From: Paracoccus benzoatiresistens
GTDB taxonomy: Bacteria; Pseudomonadota; Alphaproteobacteria; Rhodobacterales; Rhodobacteraceae
DNA: 32,232 bases
Direction of reading: 5' to 3'
Assembly: GCF_026913015.1 (NCBI RefSeq)
Contig: NZ_JAPTYD010000038.1
Coordinates: 1 to 32,232, forward strand
Shown here: one piece after another, positions 10,569 through 20,058 of the stretch
Layout: every line of letters begins with the position of its first letter
How positions within the stretch are numbered: the first letter of the stretch is position 1
Position numbers and translations under genes: made by a program
The notes under the pieces: generated by a model
What the model was told of the DNA's origin: nothing
Database searches by the model: none
Seen by the model: the letters and a program-made list of their open reading frames with translations, nothing else

Positions 10569-12947
10569 ATGGAGCTTTTGGACGATTCCGATGACATGGG
10601 CGGCGTGCCGCTGTCCCGCCGCGCGATGGCCGCGCGCCCTGCCCCTTATCTGGACGGGCTGAACGCGGCACAGCGTGCCGCCGTGGAAACGCTGGACGGC
10701 CCGGTGCTGATGCTGGCGGGTGCGGGCACCGGCAAGACCCGCGCGCTGACCACGCGGATCGCGCATCTTCTGATGCTGGGCAAGGCGAAGCCCGGCCAGA
10801 TCCTGGCCGTGACCTTCACCAACAAGGCCGCGCGGGAAATGAAGAACCGCATTGCCCGCCTTTTGGGCGAGACGGTCGAGGGGATGCCCTGGCTGGGCAC
10901 CTTCCATTCCATCAGCGTGAAGATCCTGCGCCGCCACGCTGAACTGATCGGCAATGGCGAATTGCACCTGAAGCCCTCCTTCACCATCCTGGACACCGAC
11001 GACCAGATCCGCCTGTTGAAGCAGCTGATCCAGGCCGAGAACCTGGACGAGAAACGCTGGCCCGCCCGCCAGCTGGCCCATCTGATCGACGGCTGGAAGA
11101 ACCGCTGCCTGACCCCGGCCCGGCTGCCCAAGGGCGAGGTTGCAAGCTTCGACGGCTGGGGCGGCAAGCTTTATGCGGCCTATCAGGACCGGCTGCTGGC
11201 GCTGAACGCCGTCGATTTCGGCGATCTTCTGATGCATTGCGTGACGCTGTTCCAGGCGCATCCGGACGTGCTGCGGAACTGGCAGGACCGTTTCCGCTAT
11301 ATCCTTGTGGACGAATACCAGGACACCAACGTGGCGCAGTACATGTGGCTGCGGCTGCTGGCGCAGACGCATCGCAACATCTGCTGCGTGGGTGACGACG
11401 ACCAGTCGATCTATGGCTGGCGCGGCGCCGAGGTCGGCAACATCCTGCGGTTCGAGCATGACTTCCCCGGCGCCCAGGTGATCCGGCTGGAGCAGAACTA
11501 TCGCTCTACCCCGCAGATTCTTGCCGCCGCATCCGGCCTCATCTCTGCCAACCAGGGCCGGCTGGGGAAGACCTTGTGGACCGAGGCCGAAGGCGGAGAG
11601 CCGGTCCGCCTGATCGGTCATTGGGACAGCGAGGCCGAGGCCCGCTGGGTCGGGGAGGAGATCGAGGCCTTCCACGGCGGCCACCGCGCCGCCATCGGCC
11701 GCACCAGCCTGAACGACATCGCCATCCTTGTGCGCGCGTCCCACCAGATGCGCGCCTTCGAGGATCGCTTCATGTCGATCGGCCTGCCCTATCGCGTGAT
11801 CGGCGGCCCGCGCTTCTATGAACGGGCCGAGATCCGCGATGCGATGGCCTATTTCCGGCTGGTGGTCAGCCCCGCCGACGACCTTGCTTTCGAGCGGATC
11901 GCGAACACCCCCAAGCGTGGCCTGGGCGAAAAGGGCCTGCAGGCCATCCAGTACATGGCGCGTGCGCGCGGCCTGTCGCTGTTGGACGGGACGGTCGCCG
12001 CCCTGACGGCGGGCGACCTGTCCGGCAAGGCCGCAGCCAGCATGCGGCAGTTCACCGAAGCCGTGGGCCGCTGGCATGCCGACGCCTTGGACGACCGGGT
12101 GAACCATGTCGAACTGGCCGAACGGATCCTGGACGAATCAGGCTATACGGCCATGTGGCAGAACGACAAGTCGCCCGATGCGCCGGGGCGGCTCGACAAC
12201 CTCAAGGAACTGGTCAAGGCGCTGGAGGAGTTCGAGAACCTCCAGGGTTTCCTGGAACACGTGGCCCTTGTCATGGACCGCGACGAGGGCGACGCCGCCG
12301 AGCAGGTCAGCATCATGACGCTGCATGCCGCGAAGGGCCTGGAGTTCCCCATTGTCTTCCTGCCGGGATGGGAGGACGGGCTGTTCCCCAGCCAGCGCGC
12401 CATGGACGAGAACGGCACCAAGGGCCTGGAGGAGGAACGCCGCCTGGCCTATGTCGGCATCACCCGCGCGGAGCGCCTGGCCACGATCAGCTTCGCGGGC
12501 AACCGTCGGCTTTACGGGCAGTGGCAAAGTTCCATGCCCTCGCGCTTTGTCGATGAACTGCCGCCCGAGCATGTCGAGGTCCTGACCCCGCCCGGCCTTT
12601 ACGGCGGCGGCTATGGCGCGGCGATGGCCTTTGCGGCGGGCGGCCCCGTCAGCGCACTGCACGAACGCGCGGCCAAGGCCGATGTCTACAACTCGCCCGG
12701 CTGGAAGCGGATGCAGGCGCGGGCCGGCGAACGCAAGGGACCCGTCCACCGCGCGCCCGTCATCATCGACGCCGAGCCTGCGGCCAAGTTCACCGTGGGC
12801 GACCGCGTGAGCCATGCCAAGTTCGGCGAGGGCACGGTCATGGGCATTGCCGAGGATACGCTGACCGTCCAGTTCGCGGCGGGCTTCAAGAACATCAAGG
12901 CGGCCTATGTCCAGCCGGTGGGCGGGGACGACGACGTTCCCTTCTAA
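10569..12947 (+). CDS. uvrD: UvrD/PcrA-type ATP-dependent DNA helicase
   Basis: A superfamily 1A 3'-5' helicase, 792 residues from the chosen start, acting in nucleotide-excision and mismatch repair and in clearing proteins from DNA. Motifs appear in order: Walker A AGAGTGKT (about residues 50-57), VDEYQDTN (Walker B), GDDDQSIYGWRGA, LEQNYRST, TLHAAKGLEFPIVFLPG and EEERRLAYVGITRAE. The C terminus carries the Tudor-like RNA-polymerase-interaction segment FTVGDRVSHAKFGEGTV. The start is uncertain. In-frame ATGs exist at 10509, 10539 and 10569; I favour 10569 (MELLDDSDDMGG) because related proteins begin with a short acidic leader, though no strong Shine-Dalgarno distinguishes them. It is probably a stand-alone housekeeping gene. 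Confidence 0.95.
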   Translation: MELLDDSDDMGGVPLSRRAMAARPAPYLDGLNAAQRAAVETLDGPVLMLAGAGTGKTRALTTRIAHLLMLGKAKPGQILAVTFTNKAAREMKNRIARLLGETVEGMPWLGTFHSISVKILRRHAELIGNGELHLKPSFTILDTDDQIRLLKQLIQAENLDEKRWPARQLAHLIDGWKNRCLTPARLPKGEVASFDGWGGKLYAAYQDRLLALNAVDFGDLLMHCVTLFQAHPDVLRNWQDRFRYILVDEYQDTNVAQYMWLRLLAQTHRNICCVGDDDQSIYGWRGAEVGNILRFEHDFPGAQVIRLEQNYRSTPQILAAASGLISANQGRLGKTLWTEAEGGEPVRLIGHWDSEAEARWVGEEIEAFHGGHRAAIGRTSLNDIAILVRASHQMRAFEDRFMSIGLPYRVIGGPRFYERAEIRDAMAYFRLVVSPADDLAFERIANTPKRGLGEKGLQAIQYMARARGLSLLDGTVAALTAGDLSGKAAASMRQFTEAVGRWHADALDDRVNHVELAERILDESGYTAMWQNDKSPDAPGRLDNLKELVKALEEFENLQGFLEHVALVMDRDEGDAAEQVSIMTLHAAKGLEFPIVFLPGWEDGLFPSQRAMDENGTKGLEEERRLAYVGITRAERLATISFAGNRRLYGQWQSSMPSRFVDELPPEHVEVLTPPGLYGGGYGAAMAFAAGGPVSALHERAAKADVYNSPGWKRMQARAGERKGPVHRAPVIIDAEPAAKFTVGDRVSHAKFGEGTVMGIAEDTLTVQFAAGFKNIKAAYVQPVGGDDDVPF

Positions 12948-13039
12948 GGGCAGGCCTTTCCAAGGGCGGGCCGTTCTGATCCGCTGGCCCCCTGCCCGGC
13001 GGGCTGCTAGCCTGCCGGAAACCGCAACCGGGACCGCCC

Positions 13040-13321
13040 TTGGCCGCCTTCCTCCGCCTGATCCTGTTCCTGCTGATCGCCGAGTGGGTGTTCTACCTGC
13101 TGCTGCGGATCTATATCCGGTCGCTGCGCCGCGAACGGCTGGAGGAGATCTGGGACGAACGGCACCCCCTGATGCCGGGGAACACCCCGGCACGGCGCGC
13201 GTTCGTCCGAAGGTCCATGATCGGGTTTGACAAATCGCTGAGGTCGCGGCTGTTGCTTCTGGTCTTCGTACTGCCCAATCTGGCAGTCATGGGTATCATC
13301 TATTGGATCAACTGGCAGTAA
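13040..13321 (+). CDS. small two-segment membrane protein of unknown function
   Basis: A 93-residue protein beginning with TTG, with a hydrophobic stretch at residues about 3-24, a strongly basic and acidic middle (SLRRERLEEIWDERHP, then several arginines) and a second hydrophobic stretch at about 70-90. This predicts two membrane segments with a soluble loop between. I recognise no family. It lies 10 bp before a DUF1523 gene with which it is probably co-transcribed, and it shows GC-rich third positions like its neighbours, which supports it as real. The start codon is the uncertain part: no ATG lies in a suitable position and the Shine-Dalgarno is weak. Confidence 0.65.
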   Translation: MAAFLRLILFLLIAEWVFYLLLRIYIRSLRRERLEEIWDERHPLMPGNTPARRAFVRRSMIGFDKSLRSRLLLLVFVLPNLAVMGIIYWINWQ

Positions 13322-13331
13322 GGACCGGAGC

Positions 13332-13895
13332 ATGCATTATCTCAAGGTCGCGGTCGGCGTGCTGTTCGGCATCGCGGTGTTCCTGTTCCTGGACTATGCG
13401 CTGCCGTCCAAGAACACGGTGCGGATCACCAACACCTATAACCGCCTGACCTCGGTCACGGCCTCCAACGCGATCTTCTATGCCTCGGAAAACACCGGAA
13501 CGGTGGAAAACGCCCAGGGCCAGCGCGACGTGCGCTTCATCGAGACGGTGCGGCCCAACGGCAAGGTCTTCGTTTATCGCAACGAGGATACCGGCTGGAT
13601 CTGGCCGCCCTATTTCAAATACGACAGCGCCAATCTCCAGGCCGAGGCGACGAACCTGCGGTCGGGCCGCAACGATCCGCAATGGGTCAGCATCACCGCC
13701 TATGGCTGGCGGCTGGCTTGGCTGTCCACCTATCCGAACGCCGTCAGCGTCGATACCCTGTCCGACGCGAACGAGCGTCCGCGCAACTGGGCGGCCTCGA
13801 TCGTCTGCATCGTGTTGCTGGTCCTGCTGGTGCTGATCTGGCGGATGTGGGCGCAGTTCCAGGAACGGGGCTTTGGCTGGCGGAGAAAGGCATGA
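13332..13895 (+). CDS. DUF1523 family membrane protein
   Basis: A 187-residue protein matching my recollection of the DUF1523 family, which is largely restricted to Rhodobacterales and has no known function. Residues 5-24 form an N-terminal membrane segment, followed by the family-like LPSKNTVRITNTYNR, a periplasmic domain with several Trp/Tyr residues (WIWPPYFKYDS), and a C-terminal membrane segment (about 155-172) ahead of a short basic tail. The gene overlaps deoC by four bases (ATGA at 13892-13895) and follows the small membrane protein closely, so the three are likely one transcript. Nothing in the sequence ties its role to deoxyribose use beyond this order. Confidence 0.82.
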   Translation: MHYLKVAVGVLFGIAVFLFLDYALPSKNTVRITNTYNRLTSVTASNAIFYASENTGTVENAQGQRDVRFIETVRPNGKVFVYRNEDTGWIWPPYFKYDSANLQAEATNLRSGRNDPQWVSITAYGWRLAWLSTYPNAVSVDTLSDANERPRNWAASIVCIVLLVLLVLIWRMWAQFQERGFGWRRKA

Positions 13896-14833
13896 GCCGC
13901 AATCCCGGCACCGACCTGCGCACGGACGCCTTTGCCGAGATCCGCATCAACACGCCCGCCGTCGAACGCCGAGCCGCGACCCTTCCCGCCCGGCGCAGCC
14001 TGAAGAAGGATCACCAGGCGGCCTGGCTGCTGAACGCGGTGCGCTGCATCGACCTGACGACGCTGGCAGGCGACGACACGCCCGACCGCGTGGCGCGGCT
14101 TTGCGCCAAGGCCCGCCAGCCGATCGCGCCCGACCTGCTGGAGGCGATGGGCGTCGCCGGCCTGACCACCGGCGCGGTCTGCGTCTATCCGACCATGGTG
14201 GCGCCTGCGAAACGCGCGCTTGGCAATTCCGGCATCCCGGTTGCCAGCGTCGCCACCGGCTTTCCGGCGGGGTTGATGCCCCTGAACCTGCGGCTGGCCG
14301 AGATCCTTTATGCCGTCGAGCATGGCGCGGACGAGATCGACATCGTCATCACCCGCGCCCATGTGCTGCGTGGTGAATGGGCCGCGCTTTACGACGAACT
14401 CCGCGCCATGCGCGAGGCCTGCGGGGACGCGAAGATGAAGGCGATCCTGGCGACGGGCGACCTGAAATCGCTGGAGAATGTCGCCCGCGCCAGCCATGTC
14501 GCCATGCAGGCGGGGGCGGACTGGATCAAGACCTCGACCGGGAAGGAAGGCGTGAATGCCACCCTGCCCGTGTCGCTGGTCATGTGCCGTGCGATCCGCG
14601 ACTATCGCGACCAGACGGGCCATGTTGTGGGCTTCAAGCCCGCCGGGGGTCTGCGCACGGCCAAGGACGCGCTGAACTGGCAGGTGCTGATGGCCGAGGA
14701 ACTGGGCCGCGCCTGGCTGCGCCCGGACCTGTTCCGCATCGGCGCGTCCAGCCTGCTGGGCGATATCGAACGCCAGATCAGCCACCATGTGACAGGCCGC
14801 TATGCCGCGGCTTATCGCCAAGCGATTGCCTGA
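13892..14833 (+). CDS. deoC: deoxyribose-phosphate aldolase
   Basis: A 313-residue class I aldolase that splits 2-deoxy-D-ribose 5-phosphate into glyceraldehyde 3-phosphate and acetaldehyde in deoxynucleoside breakdown. The Schiff-base lysine is K213 in DWIKTSTGKEG. The other conserved elements, GADEIDIVITR and VGFKPAGGLRT with its proton-relay lysine, are present. The protein is longer than the Escherichia coli enzyme because of an N-terminal extension, as in the form shared by many alphaproteobacteria and eukaryotes. The start is fixed by ATGA overlap with the DUF1523 gene and by GGAG followed by AAAGG just upstream. The aldehyde dehydrogenase gene follows after 8 bp, which fits oxidation of the acetaldehyde product. 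Confidence 0.96.
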   Translation: MSRNPGTDLRTDAFAEIRINTPAVERRAATLPARRSLKKDHQAAWLLNAVRCIDLTTLAGDDTPDRVARLCAKARQPIAPDLLEAMGVAGLTTGAVCVYPTMVAPAKRALGNSGIPVASVATGFPAGLMPLNLRLAEILYAVEHGADEIDIVITRAHVLRGEWAALYDELRAMREACGDAKMKAILATGDLKSLENVARASHVAMQAGADWIKTSTGKEGVNATLPVSLVMCRAIRDYRDQTGHVVGFKPAGGLRTAKDALNWQVLMAEELGRAWLRPDLFRIGASSLLGDIERQISHHVTGRYAAAYRQAIA

Positions 14834-14841
14834 GGTTTCGC

Positions 14842-17165
14842 ATGACCACCGTGAGCGCATTGATGGAAACGATGGAATACGGCCCTTCGGTCGAGGATAG
14901 CACTGCGGTGCGCGACTGGCTGGCGCGGCATCGGGCGTTCGGGCATTTCATCGGCGGCCGTTTCACGGAACCCGGCGCGCTGTTCGACAGCCGCGACCCT
15001 GCGACTGGAGAGGTTCTGGCGCAGGTCAGCCATGGCAGCGCCGATGACATCGCGGCTGCGGTCGCGGCGGCGCGTGCCGCGCAGCCGGACTGGGCGGCCT
15101 TGGCGGGGACCGAGCGGGCGCGGTATCTTTATGCGCTTGCACGGCATGTCCAGAAACGCGAACGCTTTCTGTCGGTGCTGGAAACGCTGGACAACGGCAA
15201 GCCGATCCGGGAATCGCGCGACATTGACGTGCCGCTGGTGGCGCGGCATTTCTATCACCATGCAGGTTGGGCGGAACTGCGCGACAGCGCGTTGCCGGGG
15301 CATCAGCCGATCGGCGTCTGCGGGCAGATCATCCCGTGGAACTTTCCGCTGCTGATGCTGGCCTGGAAGATCGCCCCGGCCCTTGCGGCGGGCAACACGG
15401 TCGTGTTGAAGCCGGCCGAATACACCCCGCTGACTGCCCTCGCCTTTGCCGAGATATGCCAGGAAATCGGCCTGCCCGCGGGTGTCGTGAATATCGTCAC
15501 GGGCGACGGCGAGACCGGCGCGGCCTTGGTCGCGGCGGAGGTGGACAAGATCGCCTTCACCGGCTCGACCGAGGTGGGGCGCGCGATTGCGGGGCAACTG
15601 GCGGGCACGGGCAAGCGCCTGACGCTGGAACTGGGCGGCAAGTCGCCCTTCGTGGTGATGCCAGACGCCGACCTTGACGCGGCGGTCGAGGGCGTCGTGG
15701 ATTCGATCTGGTTCAACGGGGGCCAGGTCTGCTGCGCCGGATCGCGCATCCTGGTGGCCGAAGCGGTGGCCGAGCGCTTCGAGACGCTTCTGTCGGCCCG
15801 CATGGCCCGGCTGCGGGTCGGGTCACCCCTGGACAAATCCGCCGATGTGGGCGCCATCGTCGATCCGATCCAGAAGGACCGCATCCTGTCGATCTGCGCG
15901 GCCGCTGTCGATGCGGGGGCGGAACTGGTCGGCGGCGCGGCGGCCCATGGCTGCTTCATCGCACCGGGCTATCTGAAAAACATCGCCCCCGCCAATCCGG
16001 GCTTCGAGCAGGAAATCTTCGGTCCCATCGCCACCCTGTCCACCTTCCGCACCGCGGACGAGGCGGTCGAGCTGGCGAACAACACGCGCTATGGGCTGGC
16101 CGCCTCGGTCTGGTCGGAAAGCGCGGCGGTGGCGACGGATATCGCGGCCCGCATCAAGGCGGGCGTGGTCTGGATCAACTGCGCCAACCTGTTCGACGCT
16201 GCCGCGCCCTTCGGCGGCTATCGTGAAAGCGGCTTCGGTCGCGAGGGCGGACGCGCCGGGATGCTGGATTATCTGGCGGAAGCGCCGGTCGATGCGGCGG
16301 ATGAACCCGCCGCCGCAGCGCCGGTCGCCACCACCACCGGCAGCGGACACCCGACCGGTCTGGACCGCACGGCCAAGCTTTACATCGGCGGGGCGCAAAA
16401 GCGCCCGGACGGCGGGGCCAGCTATGCGGTTCCAGGCGGGCTTGCCCCCTTGGGCAGCCGCAAGGACATCCGCAACGCGGTCGAGGCTGCCGCCAAGGCG
16501 GGCAAATGGGCCGCAATGGGCGGCCATGCCCGCGCGCAGGTGCTTTACTACATCGCCGAGAACCTGTCCGCCCGGGCCGAGGAATTCGCCGCCCGCACCA
16601 GCAGGGCCGAGGTTGATGCCGCCATCGCCCGCGCCTTCCACTATGCCGCATGGGCGGACAAGTTCGACGGCGCGAATGCGCAGGCGAAGCCCGGCCACCT
16701 GCTGAACGTCGTCAACGAACCCTACGGCGTCATGGGCATCGCCTGCCCGAACGCGCAGCCTTTGGCGGGCTTCATGTCGCTGGTCATGCCCGCCATCGCC
16801 ATGGGCAACCGCGTGGTGGCCATCGCCGCGCAGGACGATCCCTTGGCGGTGACGGATCTGTATCAGGTCTTCGATACCTCGGACCTGCCCGGCGGCGTGG
16901 TCAATATCGTGACCGGCCCGCGCGACGATCTGGCAAAGGTGCTGGCCGCGCATGACGAGGTCGCGGCAATGTGGATGGTCGGCGGCGATCCGGCGGCGGT
17001 GGAGAAGGCGGCGGGCGGCAACCTCAAGCCCGTCTGGTCGCCCGCGCATCGCAACTGGTGTGGCCCGCAGGCGCAGGGCGAAGTCTTCCTGCGCCATGCC
17101 ACGCAGGCCAAGACGATCTGGCTGCCCTATGGCGCCCTGCCCGAAGGCACCGGGTCTGCAGCCTA

Positions 17166-17169
<4 letters not shown>
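14842..17169 (+). CDS. two-domain aldehyde dehydrogenase, ALDH16-like
   Basis: A 775-residue fusion of one complete aldehyde dehydrogenase domain and a second, degenerate one. Domain 1 (residues about 1-470) has the active-site PWNFPLLML, FTGSTEVGR, catalytic glutamate E263 in LELGGKSP and nucleophile C297 in GGQVCCAGSR, and should oxidise an aldehyde with NAD(P). A linker rich in Ala and Pro (about 480-500) leads to domain 2, which keeps the fold signatures (PYGVMGIACPNAQPLAGF, LPGGVVNIVTG) but lacks the ELGGK and Cys motifs. This is the ALDH16 arrangement, in which the second domain is structural. It starts 8 bp after deoC, with TGAGG upstream, so acetaldehyde from deoxyribose phosphate is a likely substrate. 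Its stop codon overlaps that of the convergent folE2. Confidence 0.92.
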
Positions 17170-18128
<959 letters not shown>

Positions 18129-18238
18129 GGGGGAATCCTTGTTGGCGGATCGCGGCACAATATGGGGGCCGGGCACCGCAATCCAAAGAACAAAATCGGC
18201 AGGATGGGCCGCATTCGCGACCCGGGCCAGGCTCAAGG

Positions 18239-19426
18239 TCAGGCAGCCAGGGCCTGCATCAGGTCGTCGATCAGATCCTGCGCATCCTCAAGCCCGACCG
18301 ACAGGCGCAGAAGGCCGGGCGTGATGCCCAGATAGGCGCGATCCTCGTCCGACAGGCGCTGGTGGGTGGTGGTGGCGGGATGCGTGACGATGGATTTCGC
18401 ATCGCCCAGGTTATTCGAGATCCTGACGATTTCCAGCCGGTTCAGCGCGGCAAAGGCCGCGTCCTTCCCGCCCGCGACCTCGACCGCGATCATCGTCCCG
18501 CCCGAGCCCATGGCCCGCATCGCCAGATCGTGCTGCGGATGGTCGGCAAGGCCCGGATAGATCACGCGCGACAGCGCCGGATGACCCTGCAGCGCCTGCG
18601 CGATCTTCAGCGCGGTATCGGCCTGGGCGCGGACCCGCAGGTCCATCGTCGTCAACCCGTTCAGCATGATCCAGCTGTGGAACGGACTGATCGCGCCGCC
18701 GGTATGCTTGAGATAGGGCTCGGCGACCTCCCGCACGAACTGGCGGGTGCCGCAGATCACGCCCGCAAGCGCGCGGCCGCCGCCGTCGATATGCTTGGTC
18801 GCGGAATAGACCACCACATCGGCGCCAAGCTCCACCGCCCGCGAAAAGACGGGCGTGGCGAAGACGTTGTCCACCACCACCAGGGCGCCGACCTCGTGCG
18901 CCAGGCGGGCGACGCCCTCGATGTCGATCACTTCCAGGGTGGGGTTCGACAGGCTTTCGAAGAACACGGCCCGGGTCCCGGGACGCAAGGCGGCCTTCCA
19001 CTGGCCCAGGTCGGTGCCATCGACATAGCTGACCTCGACCCCGAACTTCGCCAGCAGATCCAGCACGTAAAGGCAGGATCCGAACAGCGCGCGGGCCGCG
19101 ACGATGTGATCGCCGGGCTTGCACATGGAAAACAGCGCGCCATTGACGGCCGCCATGCCGCTGGCGGTGGCAAAGGCGTCCTCGGTCCCTTCCAGCGCGG
19201 CGATGCGGTCCTCGAACATGCGGCTGGTGGGGTTGCCGTAGCGGGCATAGATGAATTCGTCCGGGCCGGTGCCCTTGAAGCGCGCCTCGGCCTGTTCGGC
19301 GCTGTCATAGACGAAGCCCTGCGTCAGGAAGATCGCCTCGGCCATCTCGCCATACTGGCTGCGGCGGATGCCGTGGTGGACGGCTTGCGTGCGCGGGTGA
19401 AGCCCCTTGGCTGAACTGTCGCTCAT
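18239..19426 (-). CDS. metZ: O-succinylhomoserine sulfhydrylase
   Basis: A 395-residue PLP enzyme of the Cys/Met metabolism family that makes homocysteine from O-succinylhomoserine and sulfide, the direct sulfhydrylation route to methionine. The PLP-binding lysine is K211 in YSATKHIDGGGR, with D186 in VVVDNVFATP. The YARYGNPTS, ATASGMAAV and SNNLGDAKSIVTHPATTTH segments fit MetZ better than MetB or MetC. The start is supported by AGAGG seven bases upstream. A 6-bp GC hairpin lies in the leader. folE2 follows on the same strand after 110 bp. Substrate choice, succinyl over acetyl homoserine, is inferred from family resemblance. Confidence 0.93.
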   Translation of the reverse strand: MSDSSAKGLHPRTQAVHHGIRRSQYGEMAEAIFLTQGFVYDSAEQAEARFKGTGPDEFIYARYGNPTSRMFEDRIAALEGTEDAFATASGMAAVNGALFSMCKPGDHIVAARALFGSCLYVLDLLAKFGVEVSYVDGTDLGQWKAALRPGTRAVFFESLSNPTLEVIDIEGVARLAHEVGALVVVDNVFATPVFSRAVELGADVVVYSATKHIDGGGRALAGVICGTRQFVREVAEPYLKHTGGAISPFHSWIMLNGLTTMDLRVRAQADTALKIAQALQGHPALSRVIYPGLADHPQHDLAMRAMGSGGTMIAVEVAGGKDAAFAALNRLEIVRISNNLGDAKSIVTHPATTTHQRLSDEDRAYLGITPGLLRLSVGLEDAQDLIDDLMQALAA

Positions 19427-19734
19427 TCCGAATGCCCTCTTCTGACGCCACGGGGGTTAGCGCCCCCGGCACCATGGCGCAAGGGTCATGCCGGCAGCCC
19501 GCCGGAACACAAGGGTGCGGCGAAGCTTTCCTTCAGGTAGAAAAGCCTGCGCCACCAGGCAAACGGTCATTTTGACGTTTGCGCAAATGGAAAGTGATTT
19601 CAATAAATTGCCGCGAAGCACAGGGTATTGTCCAAATGGACAGGTTGAGCGGGCCGTGGCGCGTCGGTAAGTTGACTAGGCGGTCAAGAAGATCGGATCG
19701 CGCAGGAAAGGTCGTCCCTGACTGGACTACGGAT
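19427..19734. other. intergenic region upstream of metZ, no clear gene
   Basis: This stretch holds no ORF with the GC-rich third positions of its neighbours. It contains the metZ leader hairpin, a perfect 10-bp palindrome TTTGCGCAAA (19578-19587) next to a TTGACG hexamer (19572-19577), and a stem-loop TGTCC-AAAT-GGACA (19629-19642). Base composition dips toward A+T around 19565-19615. It probably contains the metZ promoter and perhaps a rightward promoter for the small ORF that follows. Confidence 0.5.
19451..19468 (-). promoter_or_regulatory. GC hairpin in the metZ leader
   Basis: CGGGGG (19451-19456) pairs with CCCCCG (19463-19468) around the six-base loop TTAGCG. It lies 25-42 bases upstream of the metZ start codon, so it would be in the 5' untranslated region. 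Methionine genes of alphaproteobacteria sometimes carry SAM riboswitches, but the conserved SAM-II bases are not present here. A simple structural or attenuator role is all that can be offered. Confidence 0.3.
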
Positions 19735-19950
19735 ATGATGTTGGATCATGCGAATGAATGTCCCGATGTCCTGTCACGGCAATCCCAAAGGGAACAACCT
19801 TCCGGCCGCGCCCGGCGCAAGGGAGCGGTTTTGACTGAACGGGACGGCAAGTCCATTTTTGTGTTGGGCCGCGCATCCTCGGCCGCTCCGGTGAACGAAC
19901 GGCGGATGGATGAGGTGGTCGAGTGTTTGTGTGAGGACCTGCCGGTCTGA
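19735..19950 (+). CDS. small hypothetical protein, doubtful
   Basis: A 71-residue ORF starting with a double ATG; the open frame extends further left to 19579. I recognise no family. The product is polar, with a basic middle (SGRARRKGAV), a short hydrophobic strand (SIFVLG) and an acidic end (MDEVVECLCEDLPV). Codon third positions are less GC-rich than in flanking genes and the Shine-Dalgarno is weak, both of which count against it. In favour, a stem-loop followed by a T-rich run begins immediately after its stop codon, as for the end of a real transcript. It may be a recently acquired or poorly conserved small gene, or the terminator may belong to a non-coding RNA. Confidence 0.35.
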   Translation: MMLDHANECPDVLSRQSQREQPSGRARRKGAVLTERDGKSIFVLGRASSAAPVNERRMDEVVECLCEDLPV

Positions 19951-19977
19951 CCGATCATTGCTCCGATCGGTTGTTTT
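19950..19977 (+). terminator. rho-independent terminator
   Basis: ACCGATC (19950-19956) pairs with GATCGGT (19965-19971) around an eight-base loop, followed by TTGTTTTG. The order of stem and then T-rich tail points rightward. It directly abuts the stop codon of the small ORF ending at 19950, and is the main evidence that this region is transcribed on the plus strand. Confidence 0.6.
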
Positions 19978-20028
19978 GTGGGCCGCGTCACCAGTTTTGT
20001 TTCATGTAACGGCCTGAACAGCAGCATC

Positions 20029-20050
20029 GGGGGCGGAGAAATCCGCCCCC
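20029..20050 (-). terminator. stem-loop after the DctD-like gene
   Basis: GGGGGCGGA (20029-20037) and TCCGCCCCC (20042-20050) make a perfect 9-bp stem with a four-base loop (GAAA on the plus strand). It lies 8 bases beyond the stop codon of the leftward response-regulator gene. The minus strand lacks an immediate T tract, so it is a GC-rich terminator of the weak type or an mRNA-protecting hairpin. Confidence 0.6.
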
Positions 20051-20058
20051 TGTTCCAT

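Noticed and set aside
12948..13039. Intrinsic terminator after uvrD
   Set aside because: Several GC-rich repeats can pair weakly, but none gives a convincing stem with a T tract.
18129..18238. Zur operator before folE2
   Set aside because: FolE2 is often zinc-regulated, but no dyad of the expected A+T-rich type was seen in this gap.
19427..19560. SAM-II riboswitch upstream of metZ
   Set aside because: Alphaproteobacterial met genes often carry one, but the conserved bases and pseudoknot arrangement could not be found on the minus strand. Only a simple GC hairpin is present.
19746..20027. Minus-strand open frame of 93 codons in the metZ-dctD gap
   Set aside because: No recognisable domain, no good Shine-Dalgarno and poor codon bias. 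It overlaps the plus-strand ORF and its terminator.
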